Source: Climacteris rufus (lineage: Eukaryota > Chordata > Aves > Passeriformes > Climacteridae). Taken from it: a DNA stretch of 64,000 nt. Numbering within the stretch: the stretch's first letter is position 1; each line of letters begins with the position of its first letter. Shown here piece after piece: positions 1 through 12,400 of this stretch. The stretch is taken from positions 132,648-196,647 of the forward strand of contig VZRZ01000222.1 in NCBI GenBank assembly GCA_013398175.1, in the 5' to 3' direction. The notes under the pieces were generated by a model, which was not told the DNA's origin, ran no database searches, and was given only the letters and a program-made list of their open reading frames with translations. A program made the translations under genes and the position numbers.

Positions 1-695
1 TATCCAGCATGTTTTAGCTGGTGGCACTGTTCCTTAACAGATCTTTACATGCAGGGACACAGTAGGATTTGGAGTGAGAAATGAAACTGTAAACAGATCC
101 CACTGTTCCCAGATGGCATGTCTTAGGACTGCCATCTCCGTCTTGTCGAATCTCATTTATTAACTTAAGTTTAATGTACAGAAAATACATAATTAAGATT
201 TTCACATTTATGGAAGTACGGGAAATTTAGTGTTTGGAAAAAGTACACCACCCTTTATTAAACATGTGAAAGATCCAGCAGTAGCTGTAACAGCAGAGAT
301 AGGGTGAATTATCTCACTAGAAATGGAGAGAATTCAGTAAAAGGGCACATCTAGTAGAGAAGAAACCTATTAATAAAAGGCAGCCAGATATAAAACTTGA
401 TGTCCTGATTGCACTCTTCATGGACCTCAGCTATTAAAATAACTCTTCCACAAAATCGTAAATCAGTTTTGTGCCATCAGGTGAAATATTATGTGATATT
501 TTCAATTAGTCTTTAAAGTGACACCTCTCAGATATGCTTATATCAGGGGTAGTAGTAGATCTCTGTGTGAGATGAAACACATTCAAGGAAAATAAGAGAT
601 AATGACCGTAATCACTTCAATAAATCTATGTTTAACTCATACACAGATATGCCAGTCTAGATGTAGCCCATTTCACAGGGTGTGAAGAACATATT

Positions 696-714
696 AAAAA
701 AAAAAAAAAAAAAA
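696..714 (+). repeat. Poly-A run, 19 bases
   Basis: An uninterrupted run of 19 A. No retroposon body or matching target duplication could be recognised to its left, so this is a plain mononucleotide repeat and may be polymorphic in length. Confidence 0.9.
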
Positions 715-3048
715 TTGCTACCTTTATAAAGTGCTGACAAATAAAAGGAGAAAAATATGGGCACAGCACATCTGTCACGTAGGTCACCATTTATTGCTAT
801 ATCTTTGAATGGAGGGTTTGGAAATGTAACTACAACTTGTAAGGGAACTGAACACAAAAAATAAGTTCTTTATTTCTTGCTCACCTTGACTTAAGCAGTG
901 TCAGGGTCAGTGCTGTTATCAGTGCTGAAACACAAACACACTGTCGATGAGGGAGGAAAGCCCATTTCTCCCCACAGTTTGCTTTGGTGTCAGGTTTATA
1001 TCACTGAGCATTCAAGAGGTGGGGGTAAGGTAGCATCTTGTTTCAATTCATCTTCCCAGAGTGGCACTTCCCAAGCATTTTGGAAGTGTAACCTGCTTTT
1101 GGCTCGTGCCTGTTCACCCCTTTTTGCTGGCAGCTGCTGGTCTCCAAGGCAAGGCGGTGGGAATTGGCTGGAATTACTGGCTGCTAGTACTGACGCCTGT
1201 TTGCTCACTCCGGTTAAGCTGAGCTGCTGCTGGCACTTAGAGATAGTTAGCAGCCATCTAGCTAGTTGAAATGCTTGCAGCCCAGAAATAAAAATCTGTT
1301 TAAGCTAAGAATGGAACTGCTACCAGCTTAGGAGGAAATTGTATTGCTACAGATATATCTCCTCTAGCACTTCCTGATCTATTTCAGCCTGAATGTGGTT
1401 ACTCATCCAGGGCAGTTCTGGAACTGAGGTGTAGCCATGGCGTTACTGACCTGGAAGAGACTTCCTGGATCTTTTTGTCTTATGGAGAACTATTTTGACC
1501 CTTTTATGCACTTGAGAGGTTACACACAGAAACAGAAGTAGTTCTTTTGCTATCACTGGAAGGTTGCTCCAATACCTTTGTCATTAGAATCCTATTGCTG
1601 ATTTCCAGCAATTTGTTCTTCTGCCAAGACTCAAAAATTATTCTCAAACCTGGGGGGTTTTTGTGTTTGGTTTAGGGTCTTTTTTCCATTCCTGCAGGCT
1701 CCCTCTCTCTTCCTCCACTCTACTTATAAACACCAATGGCATGCCCTCTCTACTTTCATTTTTCTGCCATAAATAAATGATGTCTTTCTGACATTTTCTC
1801 CTTTTTTTCTATACTTCTGAACATACTTGTGGTGTTAGATCTCTGCAACTTTTTCTTGGCCTCAACCGTCTAGAATTCGATGTGGACTTCTACAGGGGAT
1901 CTTTACCTTCTAGGGCAGTCTTGATATTTTCTGTTTCCACTGGAAACACCACATGTGTTATGCCCCAAGACCGATTTTCACTCTTTGTTGGTTGGTTACC
2001 TGAGTGAATCATAATTATTGGTTATCCCCTGGTATGTCCAAGGCCCTGTCTGTCATTTCTCATTTGAGAGCCCAAAGATAAAGCAGAAAGTCTTACATGA
2101 CCTTATATTTGGCAAGATAAACTTCCAGATGTTGTACTACTCCTTTAAAGTTGAGCCTTCTTGCTGGTAACAATGGCATCAGTCATATATAGAATTTTCC
2201 CATTTGGGCAGTTGGATGGGTAGCAAGAAGATGGAGATGGAGTGATGGGCTAGAGATGCAAAGTACATGCTAAAAGGTTTTTTTTTTCATATTCTGATAG
2301 CTGCTTGAAAGTTGCGGTATTAGCTGTTTGTGACCATGTACCTTTTGGAAACAGTTACAGATGATGGGAATATTACTTCATGTTTATAAATTAGGCTCCT
2401 AAGGAGAACACCGAAGTGGCAGATTTGCATGTCCATAGCTCACTGATGAGAAAAAGCATAGCTGTCTACTAAGTGCAGCTGCTGATACAGAAGGTACATG
2501 CAATGCAAGGGATTTTAGAACCTAAGTAGTGAGAAATTGTAGCTACTAGTTTGAAACTCTCTCTGTTTTAAGTTGTCTAGACTATTCTTGTACAAAACTG
2601 TAGCTAAAATTACCCTCAAGTAGCACAATAGCATATAAACTCTAAAACTTGGATAACCATAGTCACGAGTTTATGTAAACCAAAAGAATTGCTGCAAACA
2701 TGCCATGAATAAACTGCAGTTTGGGAATTGAATTGAAAAAGCTGAAGTTCAGTAACCATTGAAAATGTGCTGTTGTGAAAATGTGTGCAACTAAAAAAAT
2801 ATGCTGGTCTTCCTCTTGCAGTGTTGATGGTGGAGATTCCTTCTCTTCCACTCTTCCATTCCAGCTACTGTCAACTGCCTGGGAAACTTTAGGGAAAGAC
2901 ATTTGCAGCACTTTGTTAGAGTGCTTGAATTACTGATGAATTGTTTGTAGTATAACATATTTATCCAAATCCAGACTGTATTGTGACATTCACAGTTTTG
3001 ATAGACATTCTTCATGTATATAAGAAGTTCAATAATGTCCTAGGGGGG

Positions 3049-3063
3049 AAAAAAAAAAAAAAA
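3049..3063 (+). repeat. Poly-A run preceded by six G
   Basis: Fifteen A follow directly on a run of six G, giving a pure purine tract. No retroposon could be identified beside it. Confidence 0.85.
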
Positions 3064-6000
3064 GAGAGGCTTGTAATTACTTCAGATCATTTTAGACGAT
3101 AGCTAAATTACATTACCACACAAGCAGTAGGAGAGTGATTTTTTCAGCTAAGAAGTAGAGCTAGTATGAGAAACCCAAATACTGTGGCCCCCCTCCTATT
3201 GCAACATCTCTGCTGAGCTGTTTTGTTGTGAAAAATGCTGTTTTGTTATGAAAATAAAGTTCCACAGGAGGCAAGAAGGCTTTTACATTTCAAGACCATC
3301 ACGGATTTTAGCTAACATACCTTATTTAAGAAAAGTGTTTAAAAGCATGTCTTTCTCAAAATCTCTAAAGTTGTAAAACTTTAAACTACCACTCAAGTGA
3401 CAACAAAAATGATGACCATTAACTATCAGCCATAGCAAGAATATGCCAAGAATTGGAGAGGGATTTTAAGGACTTACTAGTGTCTCATAACTATGTTTGG
3501 AAAATAGTTTAAAAACCAATTATGTAAGTACTTCTCATACAAATATGTATACCTCAAGCTCTGTTTCTAATTACCAAGGGCACTTGCATAGAAAGAAATA
3601 TTTGGTCATCAACTTTTGCTCTTCATATTTCCATAACCAGCCACAAACATTGAAATAATTTTATGTGAAGGTGATACAAAAGAAGGCAGGGATCAGAAAA
3701 CATGAAAACAAACATATGCATGGTAGTTCCCTGGGTGGTGGGTGTCACAAGCTGCCAAAAATTAAATTGTTGCCTGTAATCTTCAAGGAGGTGTTGTCCC
3801 TTAATTTGATTGTCTTGCTAAAGAAGTGTTTTCATTTAACATGCTGGACCTATTTTCACCATAAGTCTGATGCTTGTCATTTCTCTTGATCTTTCTTTTC
3901 TCTCTTTCTCTGTCTTTTAAAATCACAAATGTAATATAATTCTAATTTCTTTTACAAAATATAGTAGATATTCTTGCAACCCTGAGAGCACATGGCTAGC
4001 CAAAGAAAGCCACAGAAAATGCTTCATTTAAAAAAGGACTTGGAAGAAAGTCCTTGGCTCAATTACATAGCAAATCTGCATAATAGAGCCTAAAAGAGGG
4101 AAACACCTTCTCCAGATGAAATAGATACATGCATAGATGAGATAGTATTCCTCTGAGGAGTATTTTATGTATTTTGTAGGAAGAGAGTATATTGTCTAAT
4201 ATTTTTATTTCAAAGGCTATACACTTTGTTTTATGAAGCACATTGAATCATTATCCCTTGGGGGGAAGTTTGTTTTAGTTCCTAACTGATGGCAATTCAA
4301 TGAAATCACTTTGAGCAAAAGGTGAACATTTGTTAGCAATGCAGAAGAACTTATGTGACACTTCTGTATGATGGCATTTACACCTCCTAAATCCTTCTTG
4401 TTACACCAGTTGCTGGCATGCAAAATGAAGCTCCACCTGCTGCAGCTGGATTCATGTCTAACTTTATGGAACAGATTGGATTTCCAGAAATGTGGCTGAC
4501 AAACGAAGCATAGACTGTGTTCTATTACTCATCCTGCACTATAATGGGAGTATTCAAAGTTTCTTCTTGGCCCATGTCTGCTTGAGTCACCCAGATGGAT
4601 AAATGGCTCTTTCAAGACATACCTGACTGAGCAAGGCAGCAGTAGTGTAAAACTACATGAACACAGGAACATATGCAGGTGGATACCAAAGCTCATGAAC
4701 TCTGTAAGTTGTATTACCAGGGTGATATTGACAAATAAATGACTGTGCTTTTAGTATACGTAGAATCCCATCCTAGCTTTAGTCAATTAGCTATAAATGG
4801 CTACTTAAAGGAGAGCTGAAATTCTGCTGTCTTGCTTCAGCCATACAGTTAGGAAAAGATGTGTATACACAAGGAGAAGCAGTGAAAATTTGGTGTGAAA
4901 ATGTTCTTGAAAGTTGAGGACAGAGATGTGTGAGATGGAAAAGTCAAATTGGTTTTGGAGGAAGCAGTCTGTATGGGATGGGGAGGGGACTGTGTAGGAA
5001 ACTCCGGAAGGGCAAATTGCAGTGATCAAAATGGGATCTTATTGAGACGCCCCTGAACATTTCTGTTTTGATATGGTGGAAACCAGCCAGAACTTTACAA
5101 GGAAAGAAAAGAGCAAGATTAGGAAATGACTGGATTTATGACAGAATGAGAAAGGTGTTTAGTAAGGAATTAGATGATATTGTCAGCACAGCAGAAAGGT
5201 TGTCTACAGGAGAGTGGCAGGTGGTAAAACAGAGTTTGGTTCATGGCCATTAAGCTCAGAGACTTTGCAGGCAGGCTGAAATGTTGATTCAAGTCCGAGA
5301 AAAGGAGCTCCACATTGAAGGAGATGATTGATAAGTATTCAGCAAAGGGCTATAGAAAATTATATTAACGAATACTCAAAGACACTTGTGTGTTTGTCTT
5401 CTGTGTTACAAACAGCCTGGGAGAATGCTGTAAGCACTCACAGTAACAAAGCCCTGGCCTGTCCCCCTGTGAAGAGTTTGTGCAAAACTGAAGTTCCATT
5501 TCAGCTGCATGTGTCATGGCTTGGGATTCTCTCCTTATAGAGGAACACAATAAAGAATCATATTTTGTCCAAAACTAATGCATTTTTTGTTTCTGGAATG
5601 AATCAACTCCTTTGCAGAGAAGTGAACAAAAATAAAGGCTATGCAATGTTAATCTGTTTTACAAAAAAGTGTTTACAATCTTGAGAAAGTAAGAAAAGCA
5701 CATCCTGCTTTACACCATCTTCTAAGCATGCTCCTGGTAGCAGACTGTGAGCTCAGACACCATATTAATATCGAAAGAGGTGATGACTTTAACTTGTTCA
5801 ATATCAAATGCTAACTGAAATTAAATAATACTTTCATTCTTTATTGGTTTCACTTGTATCCATCTTTCAATTAAAAAGACACAGATAAAAATGCACAAAA
5901 TGTTCTCTATGCTTGCATGCTTTTATGATAATGCAGGTATATGCCCAGATGTGTAGATCTGAATTTGACCTTACTCAAAACAGAGAATTTCAAATTGTCA

Positions 6001-7305
6001 CTTATTTACTGTGTCTCTCAAACAGCTATTCCCAAGCTCCAAGTATTTGCATAGTCACCATGTATATGCATTTACACCCAAATACCAATGGGAATTTTTT
6101 AGAATTTATAGTAGTCCTGCAAAACACTTTCCTTTTGGTGAATTTGCCTTGTTTTGAATATAGAAAAGATCCTTCAAAAATGACTAAACCCATTTTGGAC
6201 AGATCTGTTTAGATTCCTGAGTGCTTTACCAAAGGACTCAGTCCCTCTGGAGTGTGGCACAGCATTGTAGCCCACAGAAAAGCAAAGACCTGGTCATAAA
6301 TGTCACCAAAGGCAATGACAATGAGCAAACAACTCTCTCATCTACCTGCCACACAAGCGCTGCTCACACTGTAGAGTCGAGGATTGTCCTTGACCCGAGC
6401 AGACACCTTGTTTGACCCACTATGCTGTGAGATGTTCTTTAGGATCCAGTACACTGGAAACTAGTGAGATGCACAAAAATCCCTGCTGCCCTACTCAAGG
6501 GATGAGCACTCTGCCCAGAAGAAGAGTTCTCCCCTCCTGAAGAGGCTGCACTCTGTATTAGTGCTGGCTGTCTTCTGCACTGGCCTCCATACAGCCTGGG
6601 AGCAAAAATTCTGAAGGATATAAAGCAATTAAAATTTGCTGTCTGCTCCTTACAGAATGAGAGGAGGGAAACTCATCAGGTTACAAAGAACCCAAAAAAA
6701 GAGACACATCTGCTCCTGTTGTCACCATGGGATGAGCAGCTGGAGGATTCCCGGTTCATAGTTTGGATTGTTAATACAGGGGGATTGGACCATGGGAATT
6801 CATGCAACACAAAGCTGAAGGAGAAGCCTGCATTATATAAGCACCAGGGAAAAAAGTCTAGTTGCATTTATGCTCATTATTTTCTACAGTCATGCAAATA
6901 GCTGATAAAACAAGAAGAAGCCTCATGAGCTCTTCTTGAGTAAGTACAAAGAGGCCAGTGGAGTTTAGAACAGGAGTCAATATTACCATCTGGCGATCAA
7001 AAAGAGCACTGTCCTAAAATGAACTTAGAATAATGGCATTTATAGCCAAAAATAGGACATGCACTATATGGACTTACAAAGAAGTTGTAAATAGGAAGGG
7101 AAATTGTAACTGAGGACCAAAGTGAATTTAATCTACATTATTGTAATATGAATTATACTTGGCAGAAAGACACAAAACAGGGACATTCAACTTGCATTCT
7201 GCAGACTATTTTCAAAATAGAATGTGCTATAAATTAGCAACTGTTTTGTGTAGGTGTCCCAACCCTAGAAAGGCTTAGAAATGCTGTTTAATTTATTTTC
7301 TTAAA

Positions 7306-7528
7306 AATCACAAAATTGTAAGGGCTGGAAGGGACCTCTGGAGATCATCCAGTCCAAATACCCTGCCAAGGCAGAGTCACCTGGAGCAGATGACACAGGA
7401 ACGTGTCCAGGTGGGTTTTGAGTCTCCAGAGAGACTCCACAACCTCTCTGGGCAGCTTTTCCAGTGTTCTGCCAGCCTCAGTAGAGAAGTTCTTCCTCAC
7501 ATTGAGGTGGAAATTCTTGTGTTTTAAT
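7306..7528 (-). mobile_element. CR1 LINE, 3' end fragment
   Basis: On the plus strand this begins with the reverse complement of the CR1 3' tail. It runs through the 'aagggctggaagggacctct' wording, then 'catccagtcc', then the amino-end side of the 3' region ('cttcctcacattgaggtgg'). That order is the CR1 3' untranslated region and end of ORF2, read on the minus strand. About 220 bases remain of an element normally about 4.5 kb long, so it is severely 5'-truncated, as is usual for CR1. It has no coding capacity. Its boundaries are good to about 10 bases. Confidence 0.92.
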
Positions 7529-8759
7529 ATATAATCATTACTCCTTGAAATGTGCAAAAATGTTCTGGTTTGTTGAAATTAAAACCTTTTCAAATATGTA
7601 TCTAATATGACAAAATTTTTATTGTTTGAGGGTAGAATTTCCACTGAAGAGAGCTGATATCCTGATATTATCTAGTGAATGTTTCAAGAAAGTTTATCAA
7701 GGACCTACATTCAATTTTCTACTCTTCGTGCTTTGAAATATCACTTTTTTTCCCATTGCTGTTTGTGAAAACTCTACTTTTCATATTTATGAGGAAAAAT
7801 ATTTTTGATGCCTTGTCATTTTCACAAACACAGATTTTTTTTTATTTCTACACAAAATACTTGGAAGCAACATTAATTTGTTACTAGTGATGCATTAACA
7901 TTAATAAAAGAGGCAGTTAGTAGCTGCATATCTCTTGCTGATTGAAAACCATCAGAATATTTTCAGAAAGATATGATTGTTTGCTGCTTACAACTTGGAA
8001 ACTGTTATTGTTTTTTGACGGAGTAACTGCTGATAATAGCAAAGGAACCTTCACTCATGCCTCAGTTAGAAATGAATTTCAGGAAGGACACAGCTTTTTC
8101 CACTGTACATTGCAATGTCTTCCAAATACTCATAAATTTCAGATTAGGACTGTGAAAGTTCTTGATCTTCATTTGTTCAGCCATTTCTAAGTTTTATTAG
8201 TGTATGAAATAAATTATGGCAAAGGTTTAGGGAGAGAAAACTGTTTTTTAATAATGTATCCACCAGATGAGTATGAACAGTTTAGTCTACATTGTAGGTA
8301 TGAATTAAGAAACCAAGTGCCTTCAGATATTGTATAGGAAATGAGGAAGGGGGTATAGGTATCCCACTGTAACTATGAAACTGGTGTTTTTCAAAGTTTT
8401 CCATTCAGAAGATACAAATGACCCTGCAGAGTTAGTCATATGTCTGAGCAAGCCAGCTTGGAGAGAGACAGATCATGGTCACACTGCTAAGCAGAACTGC
8501 TGAAGCCTCATGGGTGCTGATGTAGGTTGTGTATTTATTGATGGGCCTTATTCTTGATGCTTCTGTGCCACAACGCCATCCCACACATGGGTCTGTTTCT
8601 GTTCAGCAGCTCCTCTGAGCTGCCCATTGACATCAAGGTACATAACTGGCAGGTTTTAATCCCTCTTCCTGCACACAAATTCTGTGCAGACTCCAGGCAG
8701 GATGCTGCCAAGCCCCTCTCAGAACACCCTCTGGTCTGACAGGAGCTGCCAATAACTAT
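7529..8759. other. Unassigned non-coding DNA between CR1 fragments
   Basis: AT-rich sequence with no recognised repeat or gene. The open frames 7675-7887 and 7942-8190 (70 and 82 codons, plus strand) are low-complexity, rich in F, L and I, and are not supported as genes. Confidence 0.6.
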
Positions 8760-9115
8760 TGATACACTATGGTTTTTCAACCAGTTTCATTGCTTATTGT
8801 GGTTCCATCATCCGTGAATTTTCCAAGCTTGGTTACAAAACTATCATTTGATATAGTCAAAAGGGCAGTGAAAGTCAAAATGTAAAATCCTGTATGTTTT
8901 TCTTCTAACCAGAAAACCTGTCCTGCTGCCATGGAAGAGAGGGTCGTTTGCAATTTGCTGCTCACAAATCCATGTTGACTGTTGTTTATCTCTTTGCTAT
9001 TTCCTCCTTGTTTACAAACAAATTGATTGAAGAATTGTATCACCATATATCTGGGAATTGGTATTAATCTGATTTGTTTGTGAAACTTTTCAGTCCTCCC
9101 TTTTTTTTTTTTCCT
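8760..9115 (-). mobile_element. Ancient CR1/L3-like LINE, RT fragment
   Basis: The minus strand encodes a decayed amino-terminal part of a CR1-clade reverse transcriptase. The frame 9046-8777 contains NNSQHGFVSSKL (residues 21-32), matching the widely conserved 'SQHGF' block that precedes the DFSKAFD motif in CR1/L3 RTs. Further along, KLGKFTDDGTTIS corresponds to the block after motif A, and the segment ends near the 'NWL' block. Motif A itself is unrecognisable. The wording resembles the older amniote CR1/L3 group (as in turtles and crocodilians) more than young bird CR1. It is non-functional, and its edges are uncertain by tens of bases. Confidence 0.72.
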
Positions 9116-9306
9116 GGTTAAGAACTAAGTCCTAATTTCTTTCTTTTCTATGGGTATATAATACCTGATCTGCACTCCTATGGATTTCTAAAAGCAGGAA
9201 GAATTACACTAAGGGTACCACAGAATCAGCCTTCCAGCTTAGCTTTTAAATGTCAAGACAACACACAATATAAAATCAATTCTTTCAAAAGAAATTCAGT
9301 ACTTAC

Positions 9307-9423
9307 GTAGTTTTCATCCCTCAATTCATCTGATTGGGACATAATCCATATACAGCTAAATGGACCAATTTTGAATAATATTCCTTTTCCCACTCCTTTG
9401 GTGAACAGCCCTCCTGTTTTGCC
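9307..9423 (-). other. Exon-like interval, phase-symmetric (unproved)
   Basis: Read on the minus strand, a pyrimidine-rich tract ending in TTTGTAG precedes 117 bases, which are followed by GTAAGT. The interval is exactly 39 codons. Only the frame starting at its first base is open; the other two contain stops. The peptide begins GKTGGLFTKGVGKG and ends SQSDELRDENY. I do not recognise it, and no neighbouring exon with a compatible frame was found. The last exon base is C, which weakens the donor. Similar chance intervals turn up elsewhere in this window, so this is only a candidate. Confidence 0.2.
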
Positions 9424-12400
9424 CTACAAATTCAAGAACAAAAAGAAAGTAAGAGCCTAAGGAGAGTTTGTTCAGTACAGCATAATTTTAACCTTAACAA
9501 TAGAGGGGAACTACTGCCACAATGCAATGGCTTCATCCTGTAAAAGATCCGAAGTAATTGGATTCTTTTATTGAAAGCAATTTGACCCTCTGCTGTAGTA
9601 TTTCTAGGTAAATAACTTCCATGCAGCAAAAAGTGTCAATTAGGTTGAAGTAACACTTTCCCACTAGTGTGCAAAGTGGCAGTGCTCTGTTGCATGCTGT
9701 TAACAAATAAAAAGACACCCACAGGTTCTCTGCACACAAAGTTAAAATACAATATTGAACTGCTGGGGGAAATTGTGCCTTTTCAAGTACACGCTGCCGC
9801 TTCAGCAGTGTTTGTTCAAAAGTCATTACTAACCTTTGGCATCTCATCTGGGCTACTGAACATTTGCCACTAAGGTGGCATTAATATCTGAGCAACAGCA
9901 GAATGTAAAAAAGTCCAGGAGTCACAAATATGAAATGGAAAAGCAGCCAAAATCTATGGTAGTCATCAGCAAAATCAGGAGCATATTTCAGAAGCGTATG
10001 AAAAATACTGTGTTTAGTGCTGTGCTACAAGGAGTATTTTATTCTGCTATCTTACAATCAAATTAATCCTTACACCAAAGTGATTTCCACCTGTGTTTTT
10101 ACCTTCTAGCTTAACCTTTCTTTTGACAAGCTGTTTTAGTTGTCAAGAGAGAGATAGGATAGAGGAATAAAATTTTTTCTAACAGAAAAAGTCAGCATTT
10201 GTTCTTGATGGAGGATTGATCTGTACAAACAGAGATGTCTACATGGTAGGCCACTAACCTGACCTCACTGTGTATGTCTCCCATTAGAGTCAGTGGAAAA
10301 AAATTAACAAGTATCCTGCAGGGTCCAGCCAATGCATTTCAGATCTCCTAGCTTTGGAAGAGAGGGATGAGGCCTGCAGCATGCCTGTCACTCTTTGTAG
10401 ACCATAAAGAAGTCCAGCCAGTTAGCTCAGAAGTAAATGCTCAAAGGGTAGATATTTCTGTTAACAGAAATAAACACTTCCATAAGTCTGACAATTATCT
10501 TCTGACCATTTACAAACAAGAGGGAAATACTTCTGGGAAAGCATCTGGAACATCTTACCGGGACAGGTGCCAAGCTCTGGAATGCCCAAAGTAAATCATA
10601 CTGCTAAAAAGGTGGTTAGTTTTGTTTTTCACTTACATTTCCTTGCTCATTCACCTTTGATAGCTCACCCTTTGTCATTCAAGCTGAATCACAGAGAGCT
10701 TTCCCTGGTCAGTTCACATTACGCATGATGGTCTGTTTGAGACAACTGAACTCACCCGAGTGCGTAAGGTGCTTTTTTATCTTGTACTGCCACAAATGCT
10801 CCCTGAGTCCTGGCTCAGGGAGGTGTGGGGAGACAAGAGCCTCAGAAAAGTGTCTGTGGCTCTTCCCACACGGGAGGTAGCCCAGGGACAGGGTGGGCTG
10901 AGCCAACGTGGCAGGAAGGGGAGAGCAGTTCCTGCCAGCCCTTGGGTGACATCTGACCATGGGGTCCAAGTCCCTGAGGTCAGAAATTCAGGTGTGTTGC
11001 TCCCAGTAGGAAAGTTAATCTGGTATTCTCTCCTCTCTGCCCTTTTGAAATGAAGGTTGTTTTCCTTTGTGTCCAAATTGAAGTTGCTCTGTTTCTTGGG
11101 GGAATTTTGGATTTTTCCTTTTGTGCCCATTGATCTCCTTTCGCATTTTGAGACTGCAACCCTACAGCTGAAGAAGAGGCTAAATGCACATCCATCAGGT
11201 CTAGACTTTGGTTAAACGTAAAGGTAAATCTATATAGTAAATTAAGGGTTTATATCCTGAATTTGTTACTGAATTAAATCTGACAAGCTATATCTATGTT
11301 TTCCACCAAATCTGCGGGAAAAGGTGTCCCTGTGGTTTACCTCCTCATTCCTGGGGTCAAGGCCACGAAGGTGCTTATTTATGAATTAGAGTTATCCATT
11401 CTCCTCCAGTTCTAACCACATTTGTTACCTATTTTCAATAGGGAAAGATTATTGCTTCATTTCTATCTAGCTGAAGACACTCAGGAGATGCAAAGTGCCA
11501 CAGCAGCAGTTGCAGCTTCAGATAGCCATGGAAACAGGAGCCTAGAAGCAGGCTAGAAATGTGCCAGGGTAACAACCAAGGTTCTTTGATTTCTCTCTGT
11601 GCTTGTTTTCTTGCTTAGTGGGTTCAGGAACAGATTCTGGCTGGATCTTAATGCTTTAAGAATTGTGCATTTATGAAGTGAGAAACAGTGTTCAAAATAT
11701 ACACACAAAATCTGTGCTCCATGTAATGAAAAAAATAACAGCAACCTGCTTCATTCATGACAAGAAAGATACCAAATACTCCTTTTTATGTGAATTGTTG
11801 ATGTTTATGCAATTTGATGATGTTCAGGTATTATAGTAGGATAAACAATTCATTGTAAAATACTTTTGGCTTTATTTGGGGTATATCTACATCTCACTGT
11901 AAGCTCTATCTCCCTTTTATATGAACATGCAGCTATGTTTTTGTACATGCAACATCCCACTCAACAGCATTCTGATTTTCAGTGATGAACTCTTCTTTTT
12001 CTAATTTTTTAAAAAATATTTTAACTATTTTCTTCAGAGTCATTGACTTAACATTTAACATTTACTGATATTTGTTTCAATAATGCTTGTCATATATGCT
12101 TGTCATATATACTGTCACATATGTACTTTAAAAAGTGAATAACACTAAAGGTCTTATACATTATTATTATTATTATACATCTTATACATTCCTGTCTATA
12201 AAAACTGAATTTTTGAAAATAGTCTTGAGAATTTTGTACCTATGATAAAACCAGGCTAAGCAGATTGTTACTATACATCCTGGAAATCTGACTAATAGGA
12301 AAAAATACGTAACTTCTCCCCCCAGTTTTTTTCCCCCGCACTCCAGAATCAGTGTAAGTGTTTTTTCTGGCCTGACATGTAAAATTACTCAAAAGCCAGA

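Larger units (their letters stand above)
1..7305. other. Unassigned non-coding DNA
   Basis: No recognisable gene, RNA or transposon was seen here. The composition is AT-rich with scattered short A and T runs. The longest open frames (for example 898-1269 on the plus strand, 123 codons) have no domain, no initiation context and no usable splice partners, so they are read as chance. The stretch 5068-5253 is open for 61 codons, but its product is not one I recognise. A very old repeat could be hidden here, beyond recognition by eye. Confidence 0.6.

Noticed and set aside
888..931. Minus-strand 44-base interval between a pyrimidine-tract AG and AAG|GTGAGC
   Set aside because: Too short, no identifiable peptide and no partner exon. 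Such pairs occur by chance at this frequency.
898..1269. Plus-strand open frame of 123 codons overlapped by a minus-strand frame
   Set aside because: Both strands are open because the patch is GC-richer. There is no family match and no splice signals of value.
10564..10608. Minus-strand 45-base interval ending in CCCG|GTAAGATG
   Set aside because: Very short, with a weak pyrimidine tract and no partner exon.
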